Shown piece after piece: positions 26,211-34,513 of a stretch of 37,703 nt of DNA. The stretch is from positions 1-37,703 of the forward strand of contig JAFQAT010000027.1 of assembly GCA_017399865.1 (NCBI GenBank). The letters run 5' to 3'. Below the pieces are notes generated by a model. It was given only the letters and a program-made list of their open reading frames with translations. It was not told the origin of the DNA and searched no databases. Numbering within the stretch: position 1 is the first letter of the stretch; every line of letters begins with the position of its first letter. Origin of the DNA: Bacteroidales bacterium. GTDB taxonomy: Bacteria; Bacteroidota; Bacteroidia; Bacteroidales; UBA932. A program made the position numbers and the translations under genes.

Positions 26211-26252
26211 GGCAGGGGCAAAAGCCCGGAGTGGCTTTGCCCCTGCCTTTTT
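26211..26252 (+). terminator. Strong hairpin with T-run inside the PUL operon
   Basis: GGCAGGGGCAAAAGCC and GGCTTTGCCCCTGCC form a 15-bp stem with one bulged A and a 6-base loop, followed by TTTTT. It lies 16 bases after the glycan-binding gene and 21 bases before the GH16 start. By sequence it is a textbook intrinsic terminator, so distal genes are probably expressed by partial read-through. Confidence 0.9.
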
Positions 26253-26272
26253 AACTTTTAATGATTCAGAAT

Positions 26273-27724
26273 ATGACAAGGTTTATATTAAGTCTGATAT
26301 TCAGTCTGATGGCGGCAGGATGCGGAAAACCCGATTCTGGCGAAACATCGGGAACCTCTGAAGTGAATCTGACTCTGGATTGTGAAAGCATCGTAGTGTC
26401 GAGCGAAGCTGCTGAAAAGACGGTTTCTGTCACTTCTGACGGCGACTGGGGTGTGTCTGCAAAGGACAAGTCATGGGTCAGTGTGTCTCCAAGCGGAGGA
26501 GGCAAGGGCACTTCCGATATCCTTGTCAAGATCGCTGAAAACACTACCGGTGACGTCCGTGAAAACGCTGTCGTCTTCAGGACTAAGAGCGGACAGGTAA
26601 CTCTTCCTGTAAGGCAGAACTATGATGTTGAAGAAGTCACAATCTCGGATGCGGGATTCAAGAGCTATCTTCTTGAGGCATATGATGTTGACAAGGACGG
26701 TGTGCTGAGCACAAAGGAAGCGGCAGCAGTGACCGAAATCAGGGCTTCAGGCCGCGGTATCAAGGCCATGCCGGAACTGAACGATATCTTCACAGACATT
26801 ACCGTTCTGGACTGCTCTGATAACAAGCTTACAGAACTGGACATCACCCGTCTTCTCTCGCTGAAGACATTTGACGCTACAGGCAATCCTGATCTGAAGA
26901 AGATCTATGTCTGGAGCGGGTTCCAGGAGCCTGCCGGCTTCTCAAAGCCTGAGGCTGCCGAGTATGTGGAACCGGAAATCCCGACTCCTGCGGGATACGA
27001 ACTTGTTTGGCAGGAGGAGTTCAACGAGACAGCTACAGGACTGCCTGATACCAGGAAATGGTGGTATGAGACAGCGGAACCTGGCTGGGTGAACAATGAA
27101 CTTCAGACATATATCGCGGGCAAGAAGGGCGACATCGTCACCGCTGAGGTCAGTGACGGTACCTTGAAGATACGTGCGATCAAGGACGGAAACAGAGTGT
27201 ACTCTGCCCGTGTCAATACAAATGATGGCTGGACCTACGGCTATTTCGAGGCACGTCTCAAGCTCCCGAAGGGCAAGGGCACATGGCCTGCATTCTGGAT
27301 GATGCCGACCGTATGGTCCGGATGGCCGGACGGTGGTGAGATCGATATAATGGAGCATGTAGGATGCGTTCCTACAGAGGTCTCGTCTTCTATCCATTGC
27401 AAATCCTACTATCACGCGATCGGAACACAGAAGACTGCGGCAAAGAAGATAGCTACCGTCATGGACGAATTCCATGTCTATGCTTTGGAATGGACAGAGG
27501 AATATATAAAGACATACGTGGACGGTGTACAGCTGTTCTACTATAATCCTGACAATTATTCGGAAGGCCGTACAGCAAACACATGGCCGTTCAACAAGCC
27601 TTTCCAGCTTAAGCTGAACCTTGCATGGGGCGGTGATTGGGGAGGAATGTACGGAGTGGACGAAAGTTGTCTGCCGGCTACATATGAAATTGACTATGTG
27701 CGTGTTTTCCAAATACCTGAATAA
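26273..27724 (+). CDS. GH16 endo-beta-1,3-glucanase (laminarinase-like) lipoprotein
   Basis: The 483-residue lipoprotein (lipobox A-A-G-C, C17) begins with a BACON-like Ig domain (about 30-120). An unusual short segment with an EF-hand-like D-V-D-K-D-G-V-L-S loop and leucine-rich-repeat-like strands follows (about 122-215). The GH16 domain spans about 240-483 and has the catalytic G-E-I-D-I-M-E motif (E356, D358, E361). Its W-V-N-N-E-L-Q-T-Y segment near residue 272 is typical of laminarinase-type GH16. It would cut beta-1,3-glucan at the surface or in the periplasm. I chose the ATG at 26273 over 26261 because it starts the signal peptide directly. A strong hairpin separates it from the upstream gene. 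Confidence 0.92.
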   Translation: MTRFILSLIFSLMAAGCGKPDSGETSGTSEVNLTLDCESIVVSSEAAEKTVSVTSDGDWGVSAKDKSWVSVSPSGGGKGTSDILVKIAENTTGDVRENAVVFRTKSGQVTLPVRQNYDVEEVTISDAGFKSYLLEAYDVDKDGVLSTKEAAAVTEIRASGRGIKAMPELNDIFTDITVLDCSDNKLTELDITRLLSLKTFDATGNPDLKKIYVWSGFQEPAGFSKPEAAEYVEPEIPTPAGYELVWQEEFNETATGLPDTRKWWYETAEPGWVNNELQTYIAGKKGDIVTAEVSDGTLKIRAIKDGNRVYSARVNTNDGWTYGYFEARLKLPKGKGTWPAFWMMPTVWSGWPDGGEIDIMEHVGCVPTEVSSSIHCKSYYHAIGTQKTAAKKIATVMDEFHVYALEWTEEYIKTYVDGVQLFYYNPDNYSEGRTANTWPFNKPFQLKLNLAWGGDWGGMYGVDESCLPATYEIDYVRVFQIPE

Positions 27725-27726
27725 CA

Positions 27727-29943
27727 ATGAGAAAAACTTGTAATAATATCCTGCTTGTGGCCGCAACCTTGTTTGCTGTCGCATGCTCTGCTCCCAAGAG
27801 CGAGATCGACAGGAAGGTGGATGACCTTCTTGCGCAGATGACCCTCCATGAAAAGGTGGGCCAGATGAACCAGCTTTCAGGCGGAGCTTGGCTTGCTGAT
27901 CAGGCAGCCAAAGGAGAAGTCGGTTCCATACTTAACTGCGTGGATCCGGCTGAGATAAATGCTGTCCAGAAGGCTGCCGTAGAGCAGAGCCGCCTGGGAA
28001 TCCCGATTCTGGTGAGCCGTGACGTGATCCACGGATTCCGTACCATTTTCCCTATTCCATTAGGACTTGCAGCGACATTCGACCCTGAAATCGTTGAGGA
28101 AGGCGCTCGCATTGCTGCAGTCGAGGCTACGGCAAGCGGTGTCCGCTGGACATTCTCGCCTATGCTCGACGTGGCCCGCGATCCTCGCTGGGGCCGCGTC
28201 GCCGAAGGTTCGGGCGAGGACCCATATCTGGATGTACAGATGGGTGTGGCTATGGTCAAGGGCTATCAGGGAGAAGACCTGAGCGACCCGACCGCGATGG
28301 CTGCCTGCATCAAGCATTTCGTCGGCTATGGTGCTGCCGAGGGTGGACGTGACTACAATTCGACCATGATTTCGGAACGTTCTCTCCGCAACACATATTT
28401 CCCTGCATTCAAGGCCACAGCCGAGGCGGGAGCGGCTACTCTCATGACTTCGTTCAATGAGATCGACGGAATCCCTTCGACCGGCAACAAGTGGCTCCTC
28501 AAGGACATCCTGCGCGATGAGTGGGGATGGGAAGGAATGGTCGTGACCGACTGGAATTCAGCCGGCGAGATGATCGCCCACGGCTTCTCACGCGACCTCA
28601 AGCACACCACCGAACAGGCTGTGAACGCCGGTGTGGACATGGACATGATGTCATACGGCTTCATCCAGTATATCGAGGAACTCGTGAAGGAAGGAAAGAT
28701 TTCCGAGAGCGAGATCGACCGTGCGGTACGCAATATCCTCAAGCTCAAGTTCGAGCTCGGCCTCTTCGAGAATCCTTATGTCGACGAGACCCTTTCTGCG
28801 AAGGTGGATTATGCACCGGAGCATCTTGCTGCCGCAAAGCAGACAGCGATAGAGTCAGCGATACTTCTCCAGAACAAGGGTAATGTCCTCCCTCTTGACA
28901 AGGCAAAGACGATTCTTGTTACCGGTCCTCTTGCTGACGCACCTCACGACCAGCTCGGCACATGGGCATTTGACGGTCAGAAAGAGCACACCGTTACTCC
29001 TCTTGCCGCGCTTCGCAAGGAATACAACGTGATTTGGGAACCGGGTCTTGCATACAGCCGTGACAGGAACAAGTCTTCTTTTGCAAAGGTGCGCGCCGCT
29101 GCTTCCAGAGCAGACGCAGCAGTCGTATTTGTAGGTGAAGAGGCAATCCTTTCCGGCGAGGCCCACTCTCTCTCGAACCTGAACCTCCAGGGTGCGCAGA
29201 GCGAGCTCATAGCAGAGGTTGCAAAGGCAGGAAAGCCTGTTGTTGTAGTTGTCATCGCAGGACGTCCTCTTACAATCGAACGCGATCTTGCCAACTGCGA
29301 CGCCATGCTCTATTCTTTCCATCCTGGCACAATGGGTGGTCCTGCGCTTGCCGACCTCATCAAGGGAAAGGCTGTCCCTTCAGGAAAGACTCCTATGACC
29401 TTCCTCCGCGATGCAGGACAGGCTCCGTTCTATTACAACCACAACAACTCCGGACGACCATGCAACGGTACTGAGACGCTTCTCGAGGATATTCCGGCTG
29501 AGGCTGGTCAGACATCCCTTGGATGTACATCCTATTATCTGGACACAGGATATGGTCCGCATCTTCCTTTCGGATACGGACTTTCATACACTACATTCGA
29601 GTATGGCGCTCCTGCAGTCGCAGAGCCTGTGGTCGGCAAGGATGATGTGGTCAAGGCAAGCGTAGAACTGAAGAACACAGGAAAGTATGAGGCGACAGAA
29701 GTAGTGCAGCTGTATGTGCGCGACCTCGTCGGTTCGGTCGTTCGTCCTGTAAAGGAACTCAAGGGATTCAGGAGGGTTACCCTCGCTCCGGGAGAGTCTG
29801 CCAACGTGGAATTCGAACTTCCTGTATCAGACCTTGCATTCTGGAACATCGACATGGAATATGTAGTCGAGCCTGGAGACTTCCAGCTCTGGATCGCCGG
29901 TGATTCTGCATCTGGCGCACCTGTAGGATTTATTGTGAGATAA
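27727..29943 (+). CDS. GH3 beta-glucosidase-like lipoprotein
   Basis: This 738-residue enzyme (lipobox F-A-V-A-C, C20) has the standard GH3 order. The TIM-like barrel carries K-H-F-V-G-Y-G (about 196-202) and nucleophile D275 in V-V-T-D-W. The alpha/beta sandwich carries a G-E-A-H-S loop where the acid/base is expected. A C-terminal fibronectin-III-like domain closes the protein (F-G-Y-G-L-S-Y-T-T-F-E). It resembles BglX-type exo-beta-glucosidases, which release glucose from the oligosaccharides made by GH16 and GH30 enzymes. No acidic export motif follows the cysteine, so a periplasmic site is likely. The gene starts 2 bases after the GH16 stop. Confidence 0.93.
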   Translation: MRKTCNNILLVAATLFAVACSAPKSEIDRKVDDLLAQMTLHEKVGQMNQLSGGAWLADQAAKGEVGSILNCVDPAEINAVQKAAVEQSRLGIPILVSRDVIHGFRTIFPIPLGLAATFDPEIVEEGARIAAVEATASGVRWTFSPMLDVARDPRWGRVAEGSGEDPYLDVQMGVAMVKGYQGEDLSDPTAMAACIKHFVGYGAAEGGRDYNSTMISERSLRNTYFPAFKATAEAGAATLMTSFNEIDGIPSTGNKWLLKDILRDEWGWEGMVVTDWNSAGEMIAHGFSRDLKHTTEQAVNAGVDMDMMSYGFIQYIEELVKEGKISESEIDRAVRNILKLKFELGLFENPYVDETLSAKVDYAPEHLAAAKQTAIESAILLQNKGNVLPLDKAKTILVTGPLADAPHDQLGTWAFDGQKEHTVTPLAALRKEYNVIWEPGLAYSRDRNKSSFAKVRAAASRADAAVVFVGEEAILSGEAHSLSNLNLQGAQSELIAEVAKAGKPVVVVVIAGRPLTIERDLANCDAMLYSFHPGTMGGPALADLIKGKAVPSGKTPMTFLRDAGQAPFYYNHNNSGRPCNGTETLLEDIPAEAGQTSLGCTSYYLDTGYGPHLPFGYGLSYTTFEYGAPAVAEPVVGKDDVVKASVELKNTGKYEATEVVQLYVRDLVGSVVRPVKELKGFRRVTLAPGESANVEFELPVSDLAFWNIDMEYVVEPGDFQLWIAGDSASGAPVGFIVR

Positions 29944-29957
29944 ACAACACTTGAACT

Positions 29958-31604
29958 ATGAATAGATTTTCTACTCTTATCCTTGCCATGATAATGGCTG
30001 CGGTACCTTTTCTGACAAGCTGTGAGGAGGAAATCGATACTCCCGTGGAGAAGCAGCCTGCCTCTTACATAGGCCTCATACAGGCCTATGAGGAGGGTAG
30101 GGTGTTCTCTTCAGCGGAGATTTCTTCCGGATACTGCACCATCTCCTTCAATGACGGATTCAATATCAAGGTCCCTCAGACGGAAGTGGAGATAAATGAT
30201 CATACAGACTCGGAACCGCCGAAAATAACGGCAAGCGGAGGCTGGTGGAAGGTGGGTGATGTCACATTGCCGGTCAAGGTGGAGTCTTCGCTGACCATCA
30301 GGGAATCATCTCCTGTCTATGTGTATTTTGACAAGGTCACCCTTGTGATGTACCTCAGCAACAGGACTATACTGAAGTTCCCGAGCGTGGCTTTGGAAGA
30401 ACAGGAGAAACTGGAAGAAGAAATCAGCAGGAAGCAGAACATCCCAGTGGTCAGGATCACCACAGACGGAGGCAAGGGAATATATGACAAAAAGAATTAT
30501 GTCCCTGGCACGATAACCATCTCGGATCCTGAGAAGTTGTACAGCGATGTCGAGGAATTCTCCGGCCGCATGGGCATCAGAGGCCGCGGAAATTCGACAT
30601 GGAGCTTCCCGAAGAAGCCATGGAAGGTAAAGCTTGACGAGAAGGCTGAACTTCTCGGAATGCCTGCCGATAAGGAATGGGCCCTTCTTGCCAATTATGC
30701 GGACAGGACTCTGGTCAGGAATATCGTAGCCATGAAACTCTCGGAAATCTGCGGCTTCAGCTGGACTCCGCGTATGCGCAGTGTCGAGGTCTACCTGAAC
30801 AACGAGTATCAGGGTGTGTATACCCTCTGCGAGCATAAGAAAGTGTCTTCAGACAGGGTGGACATAGATCTGGTTGGCGACAATGACAACAGCGGTGATG
30901 CCGTTACCGGTGGATATTATCTCGAAATCGAAGAACAGCAGGATGAGACCACATGCTGGTGGACTTCAATGGGTGTTCCGATGATGTTCAGCGATCCTGA
31001 AGAGCCGACATCGCAGCAGCTTGCATATGTGAAAGGGCTTTTCGAATCCTTCGAGCAGGCGCTCTGGGCAAAGGACTGGTCGGAATCGACCGGCTATCCG
31101 AAATATATCGACGTGGATTCGTTCGTCGACTATTACATAGTCCAGGAACTTACCAAGAACATTGACGGAAACCTCCGCAAGAGTTCGTTCATCACCAAGG
31201 AAAGGGGAAAGAAGATGGAGATGTACCACCTCTGGGACTTTGACCTGACTCTTGGAAACTGCGGTTATTTCTGGGGAAACGTAGGCAACGGTCCGGAGAA
31301 CTTCTGGATCAAGATTGACAAATGGTATCCTCATCTTTTCGAAGATCCTGCCTTTGTCGCAAAGGTCCAGGACCGCTGGGCAGAGGTGCTGCCTGAATTC
31401 AGGACGGTTCCTGATTTCATCGACGAGCAGGTACTCAGCCTCGGAAAGGCCCAGAAGAGGAACTTCCAGAAGTGGAGCATATATGAGTCCGTGGACTGGG
31501 TATACTTCCCGTCCCTCGGTTCATATGAGAAGGAAGTCGATTATCTCAAGGAATTCTATACCAAGCGTCTGGAATGGCTTGACAGGGAATTAAATAAACT
31601 ATAA
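29958..31604 (+). CDS. CotH kinase-family lipoprotein within the PUL
   Basis: The 548-residue lipoprotein has its lipobox cysteine at C22, followed by E-E-E, a clear acidic surface-export signal. Residues about 35-145 form a beta-rich domain (YCTISFNDGF). From about 165 to 480 it is CotH-like, with G-I-R-G-R-G-N-S-T-W (206-215), K-P-W-K-V-K-L, W-A-L-L-A-N-Y-A-D-R and a D-F-D motif (D427, D429) in L-W-D-F-D-L-T-L-G. CotH proteins have an atypical kinase fold; the Bacillus homologue phosphorylates coat proteins. The role in a glycan locus is unknown. It lies 14 bases after GH3 and 1 base before GH30, so it is in the operon. Confidence 0.9.
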   Translation: MNRFSTLILAMIMAAVPFLTSCEEEIDTPVEKQPASYIGLIQAYEEGRVFSSAEISSGYCTISFNDGFNIKVPQTEVEINDHTDSEPPKITASGGWWKVGDVTLPVKVESSLTIRESSPVYVYFDKVTLVMYLSNRTILKFPSVALEEQEKLEEEISRKQNIPVVRITTDGGKGIYDKKNYVPGTITISDPEKLYSDVEEFSGRMGIRGRGNSTWSFPKKPWKVKLDEKAELLGMPADKEWALLANYADRTLVRNIVAMKLSEICGFSWTPRMRSVEVYLNNEYQGVYTLCEHKKVSSDRVDIDLVGDNDNSGDAVTGGYYLEIEEQQDETTCWWTSMGVPMMFSDPEEPTSQQLAYVKGLFESFEQALWAKDWSESTGYPKYIDVDSFVDYYIVQELTKNIDGNLRKSSFITKERGKKMEMYHLWDFDLTLGNCGYFWGNVGNGPENFWIKIDKWYPHLFEDPAFVAKVQDRWAEVLPEFRTVPDFIDEQVLSLGKAQKRNFQKWSIYESVDWVYFPSLGSYEKEVDYLKEFYTKRLEWLDRELNKL

Positions 31605-31605
31605 C

Positions 31606-33141
31606 ATGCGTATAAAGGTATTCTTATTGATGATGTTCTGTTTCTGTGCATGCAACTGCACGGAAAAGAACGAAGGGACCTCCGGTGGAGGGAACTCGGA
31701 TAAGGTTGAAACCGTCAAGGATGTGACGGCATATGTCACTACCTCTGACATGAAGACTCTTTTCAAGAAGTCTTCCTTCAGTTTCACTGATACCAATGTG
31801 CTGGATTCATACAATGTAAGGTATGACAAGTCCAGCCTCGGCAAGGAGATTGACGGGTTCGGTCTTGCTGTCACTACTGCTGTGGGCTACAACCTCATGA
31901 TGATGGATCCTGCTGACAGAACTAAGTTTCTGACGGAAATGTTCTCAAAGACAGAAGGCGTCGGATCAAGCCTCATCCGTGTTGCGATAGGAGCTTCGGA
32001 TTTCTGTCTCAAGGAAGAATATACATGGTGCGACAAGCCTGGTCTGGAAAACTTTGCAGTCCATGCCGAGGACAGAGACTTCCTCTTCCCTATACTCAAG
32101 GAGATTTATGCGATCAACCCTGATGTGAAGATCATCGCCTCACCGTGGTCATGTCCTAAGTGGATGAAGTGTCAGATGCCCGGAGGAAATTCATGGGATG
32201 CCTCAAAATTCAATGTGGCTGTCACCGAAGAAAAGGATCTTGATTCATGGACCGGAGGCCGTCTTAAGCCTTCCTGCTATCAGGTCTATGCAGACTATTT
32301 CGTGAAATGGGTGCAGACTATGGAAAATGAAGGTTTTGACATCTTTGCTTTGACAATGCAGAACGAGCCTCTTAATCCGGGCAACTCGATGTCTCTGGTG
32401 ATGCCTTGGCAAGACCAGAAGGAATTCGTCAAGGTACTCGGACCGGCAATGGAAAAGGCAGGTCTCGGCGATGTGAAGCTCCTCCTTTTCGACCATAATT
32501 TCAACTATGACGACAAGTCCGGACAGGACAATTATCCGCTTAATATCTATGCCGATCCGGAAGCATATAAATGGGCAGACGGTTCTGCATGGCACAGCTA
32601 CGGCGGTTCCGTGACGGAACTTGACGAGATATATGCCACCTATCCCGAAAAATCCATCTATTTCACGGAGGCGTCGATAGGAGAGTGGAACTATAAGTTC
32701 TCGAACTGTCTCATGGATGATTTCTCTTCGCTTTTCCTCGGTACCTTGAAGAGGGGAGGAAGCGGAGTGACGCTCTGGAATATGATGCTGGACGACAAGA
32801 ACGGCCCGTACAGTCCTCAGGACGGATCCTGCAAGACCTGCTATGGAGGTGTTACCATCAAGTCTTCTGATTACAAGACCATCTCAAAGAATAGCCACTG
32901 GTATGACGTTGCCCATGCATCTGCGGTTGTAAAGCCTGGCGCCAGAAGGATGGAGACTTCCGGATTCAGTTTCCCGGAAGCATTCGAATGCGAAATGTTC
33001 CTCAATCCTGACAATACTGTCGGTGTGCTCATGCTGAACAGGCTGTCTTCAGCCCAGCAGGTCATTTTCGTCAATGATGAATTCACAGTGAAGTATAATG
33101 TACCTGCCGGCTCATTGGTGTCTCTGATCTGGCAGGAATAA
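31606..33141 (+). CDS. GH30 endo-beta-1,6-glucanase-like lipoprotein
   Basis: This 511-residue protein has a cysteine-rich leader (F-C-F-C-A-C-N-C) with more than one possible lipobox cysteine, C16 most likely. The barrel shows G-F-G-L-A-V-T near residue 84, S-L-I-R-V-A-I-G-A-S-D-F, acid/base E254 in M-Q-N-E-P-L-N, and nucleophile E355 in Y-F-T-E-A-S. A C-terminal beta domain ends near V-S-L-I-W. The E-E-Y-T-W-C-D segment and overall pattern fit the GH30_3 beta-1,6-glucanases of Bacteroides better than galactanases or xylanases. It is the last gene of the operon, and its stop directly abuts the recO stop on the opposite strand. Confidence 0.9.
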   Translation: MRIKVFLLMMFCFCACNCTEKNEGTSGGGNSDKVETVKDVTAYVTTSDMKTLFKKSSFSFTDTNVLDSYNVRYDKSSLGKEIDGFGLAVTTAVGYNLMMMDPADRTKFLTEMFSKTEGVGSSLIRVAIGASDFCLKEEYTWCDKPGLENFAVHAEDRDFLFPILKEIYAINPDVKIIASPWSCPKWMKCQMPGGNSWDASKFNVAVTEEKDLDSWTGGRLKPSCYQVYADYFVKWVQTMENEGFDIFALTMQNEPLNPGNSMSLVMPWQDQKEFVKVLGPAMEKAGLGDVKLLLFDHNFNYDDKSGQDNYPLNIYADPEAYKWADGSAWHSYGGSVTELDEIYATYPEKSIYFTEASIGEWNYKFSNCLMDDFSSLFLGTLKRGGSGVTLWNMMLDDKNGPYSPQDGSCKTCYGGVTIKSSDYKTISKNSHWYDVAHASAVVKPGARRMETSGFSFPEAFECEMFLNPDNTVGVLMLNRLSSAQQVIFVNDEFTVKYNVPAGSLVSLIWQE

Positions 33142-33795
33142 TCAGGCGAACAGTTCTCTCAGGACCTTGAGGGAATTGACATTCAAGGCTGATTCCGTAT
33201 GGAATTCGATGTAGCGGAGGAGTTCCTCCGCTATTTCGTTTCTTACTGATCCTGAAAGGGGTATGAGCATGGTTTCTGCGAAGGATTCCTTCATGAGTCT
33301 TTCCACGACAGGGTAGTGGACCCCTGTAAAAGGCATGAGATCCTGCGTCTGAGGACTGAAGCCCAAGGCCATGGACAGTTCCAGAAGGAACCTTAAGTGG
33401 AAGTTGCTGAAATCGCTCTCTATGGAGTCGAGCAGCAGTATGTTCCTCTCGCACCACTCGTACAGTCCCTCTTCGTTCGCCCCGTCCTTCACGCATCTGT
33501 AGAGGACCTCGCTCATGAACATGGTCATGGAATTCTTGAACATGTTTCCCCTTATGCCTGAAAGATGATGGCGGAGGGATATATTGCGTGCCGTATAAAG
33601 ATTGGATCTGGATGTTTCCATGATGTCAGCTTCCAGGATGGACAAGGGCTGGAACAAGGACATGGCCGATTTCTTTCCGGCCCCGCGCACAAGAAATCCC
33701 CGTCGCCCGTATTCCTTGCTCAAGGTGTGGACAACAAGAGAGTTTTCACCGAATTTAGTGGTGTGAAGTACTATGAATTCTGTGACTTTAACCAT
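33142..33795 (-). CDS. recO: DNA repair protein RecO
   Basis: The 217-residue protein has the N-terminal OB-fold sequence of RecO (VKVTEFIVLHTTKFGENSLV, then Y-G-R-R-G-F-L-V-R-G) and a helical C-terminal region. RecO helps load RecA onto SSB-coated single-stranded DNA in gap repair. It is short for the family, as in many Bacteroidota, and the zinc-finger cysteines of some homologues are not visible. Its start lies inside the 3' end of rdgB (25-base overlap), which suggests translational coupling. Confidence 0.9.
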   Translation of the reverse strand: MVKVTEFIVLHTTKFGENSLVVHTLSKEYGRRGFLVRGAGKKSAMSLFQPLSILEADIMETSRSNLYTARNISLRHHLSGIRGNMFKNSMTMFMSEVLYRCVKDGANEEGLYEWCERNILLLDSIESDFSNFHLRFLLELSMALGFSPQTQDLMPFTGVHYPVVERLMKESFAETMLIPLSGSVRNEIAEELLRYIEFHTESALNVNSLKVLRELFA

Positions 33796-34403
33796 TCTGC
33801 CATAGCGCGGAGAGCCTTGCCTCTGTGCGAGATCTCGTTCTTCTGGTCCTCCGTGATGTCGGCGAGTGTCATGCCTGGATACTCGTCAGGGATGAAGATC
33901 GGGTCGTATCCGAATCCTCCGTTTCCTGATTTCTCGCGGGCTATGACGCCTTCCAGAGTGCCTTCGAACATATGGAGTTCTCCTTTGATTATCAGAGTGA
34001 TGACGCTCTTGAAACGTGCTCTTCTCGAAACGGTCTTGACTTTCATTCCGAGCGATGCCGCCATGCTGGCTTCGCCTTCCATCCTCTGGAGTTCGTACAG
34101 GACCTTGTCCATGTTCTTGTCGAAGTCCTTGTCATCTCCTGCATAGCGTGCCGTATAGACTCCTGGAGCGCCTCCGAGCGCGTCTACTTCCAGTCCGGTG
34201 TCGTCCGCGAAGCAGTCGCAACCGATCTTGTCATATAGATATTGAGCCTTCTGTATCGAATTGGCTCTCAATGTCTTTCCTGTTTCGGGAATATCTTCTG
34301 TGATTCCTACCTGCGCGAGAGAAACGAGCTCAAAGCCCTCGCCAAGAATTTCAGATGCTTCACGCAGTTTGCCGCTGTTGCCCGTTGCAAATGTCAATTT
34401 CAT
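33771..34403 (-). CDS. rdgB: XTP/dITP diphosphatase (RdgB/HAM1)
   Basis: This 210-residue cytoplasmic enzyme removes non-canonical purine nucleotides (XTP, dITP) from the nucleotide pool. The defining motifs are T-G-N-S-G-K near the N-terminus, F-A-D-D-T-G-L-E-V-D-A-L in the middle, then G-F-G-Y-D-P-I-F and a C-terminal S-H-R-G-K-A. The frame extends to 34499, but the family starts with MKLTFATGN, so I use the ATG at 34403. This agrees with a -7 box at 34438-34445. It is co-transcribed with recO. Confidence 0.95.
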   Translation of the reverse strand: MKLTFATGNSGKLREASEILGEGFELVSLAQVGITEDIPETGKTLRANSIQKAQYLYDKIGCDCFADDTGLEVDALGGAPGVYTARYAGDDKDFDKNMDKVLYELQRMEGEASMAASLGMKVKTVSRRARFKSVITLIIKGELHMFEGTLEGVIAREKSGNGGFGYDPIFIPDEYPGMTLADITEDQKNEISHRGKALRAMAEWLKSQNS

Positions 34404-34437
34404 AAAACTGCTGTTATCTAATACTGTTAAACCGCTG

Positions 34438-34445
34438 CAAAGGTA
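34438..34445 (-). promoter_or_regulatory. Predicted Bacteroidota -7 box for rdgB-recO
   Basis: The minus strand reads TACCTTTG, an exact TAnnTTTG match, 35 bases before the rdgB ATG. Confidence 0.5.
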
Positions 34446-34458
34446 TAAAAATATTTCG

Positions 34459-34466
34459 TATTTTTG
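34459..34466 (+). promoter_or_regulatory. Predicted Bacteroidota -7 box for the S41 peptidase operon
   Basis: TATTTTTG matches TAnnTTTG and lies 48 bases before the chosen ATG at 34514. It rules out the upstream frame start at 34466. It is back to back with the rdgB box. Confidence 0.5.
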
Positions 34467-34513
34467 TGGCACATATTGTGCGGGTATCCATACCTGCAAA
34501 TTTCAAACCTGAC

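Noticed and set aside
26273-33141. Type II arabinogalactan locus (GH16/GH30 as galactanases)
   Set aside because: The GH16 and GH30 signatures look laminarinase-like and beta-1,6-glucanase-like, and no GH43 or arabinofuranosidase is present; not fully excluded.
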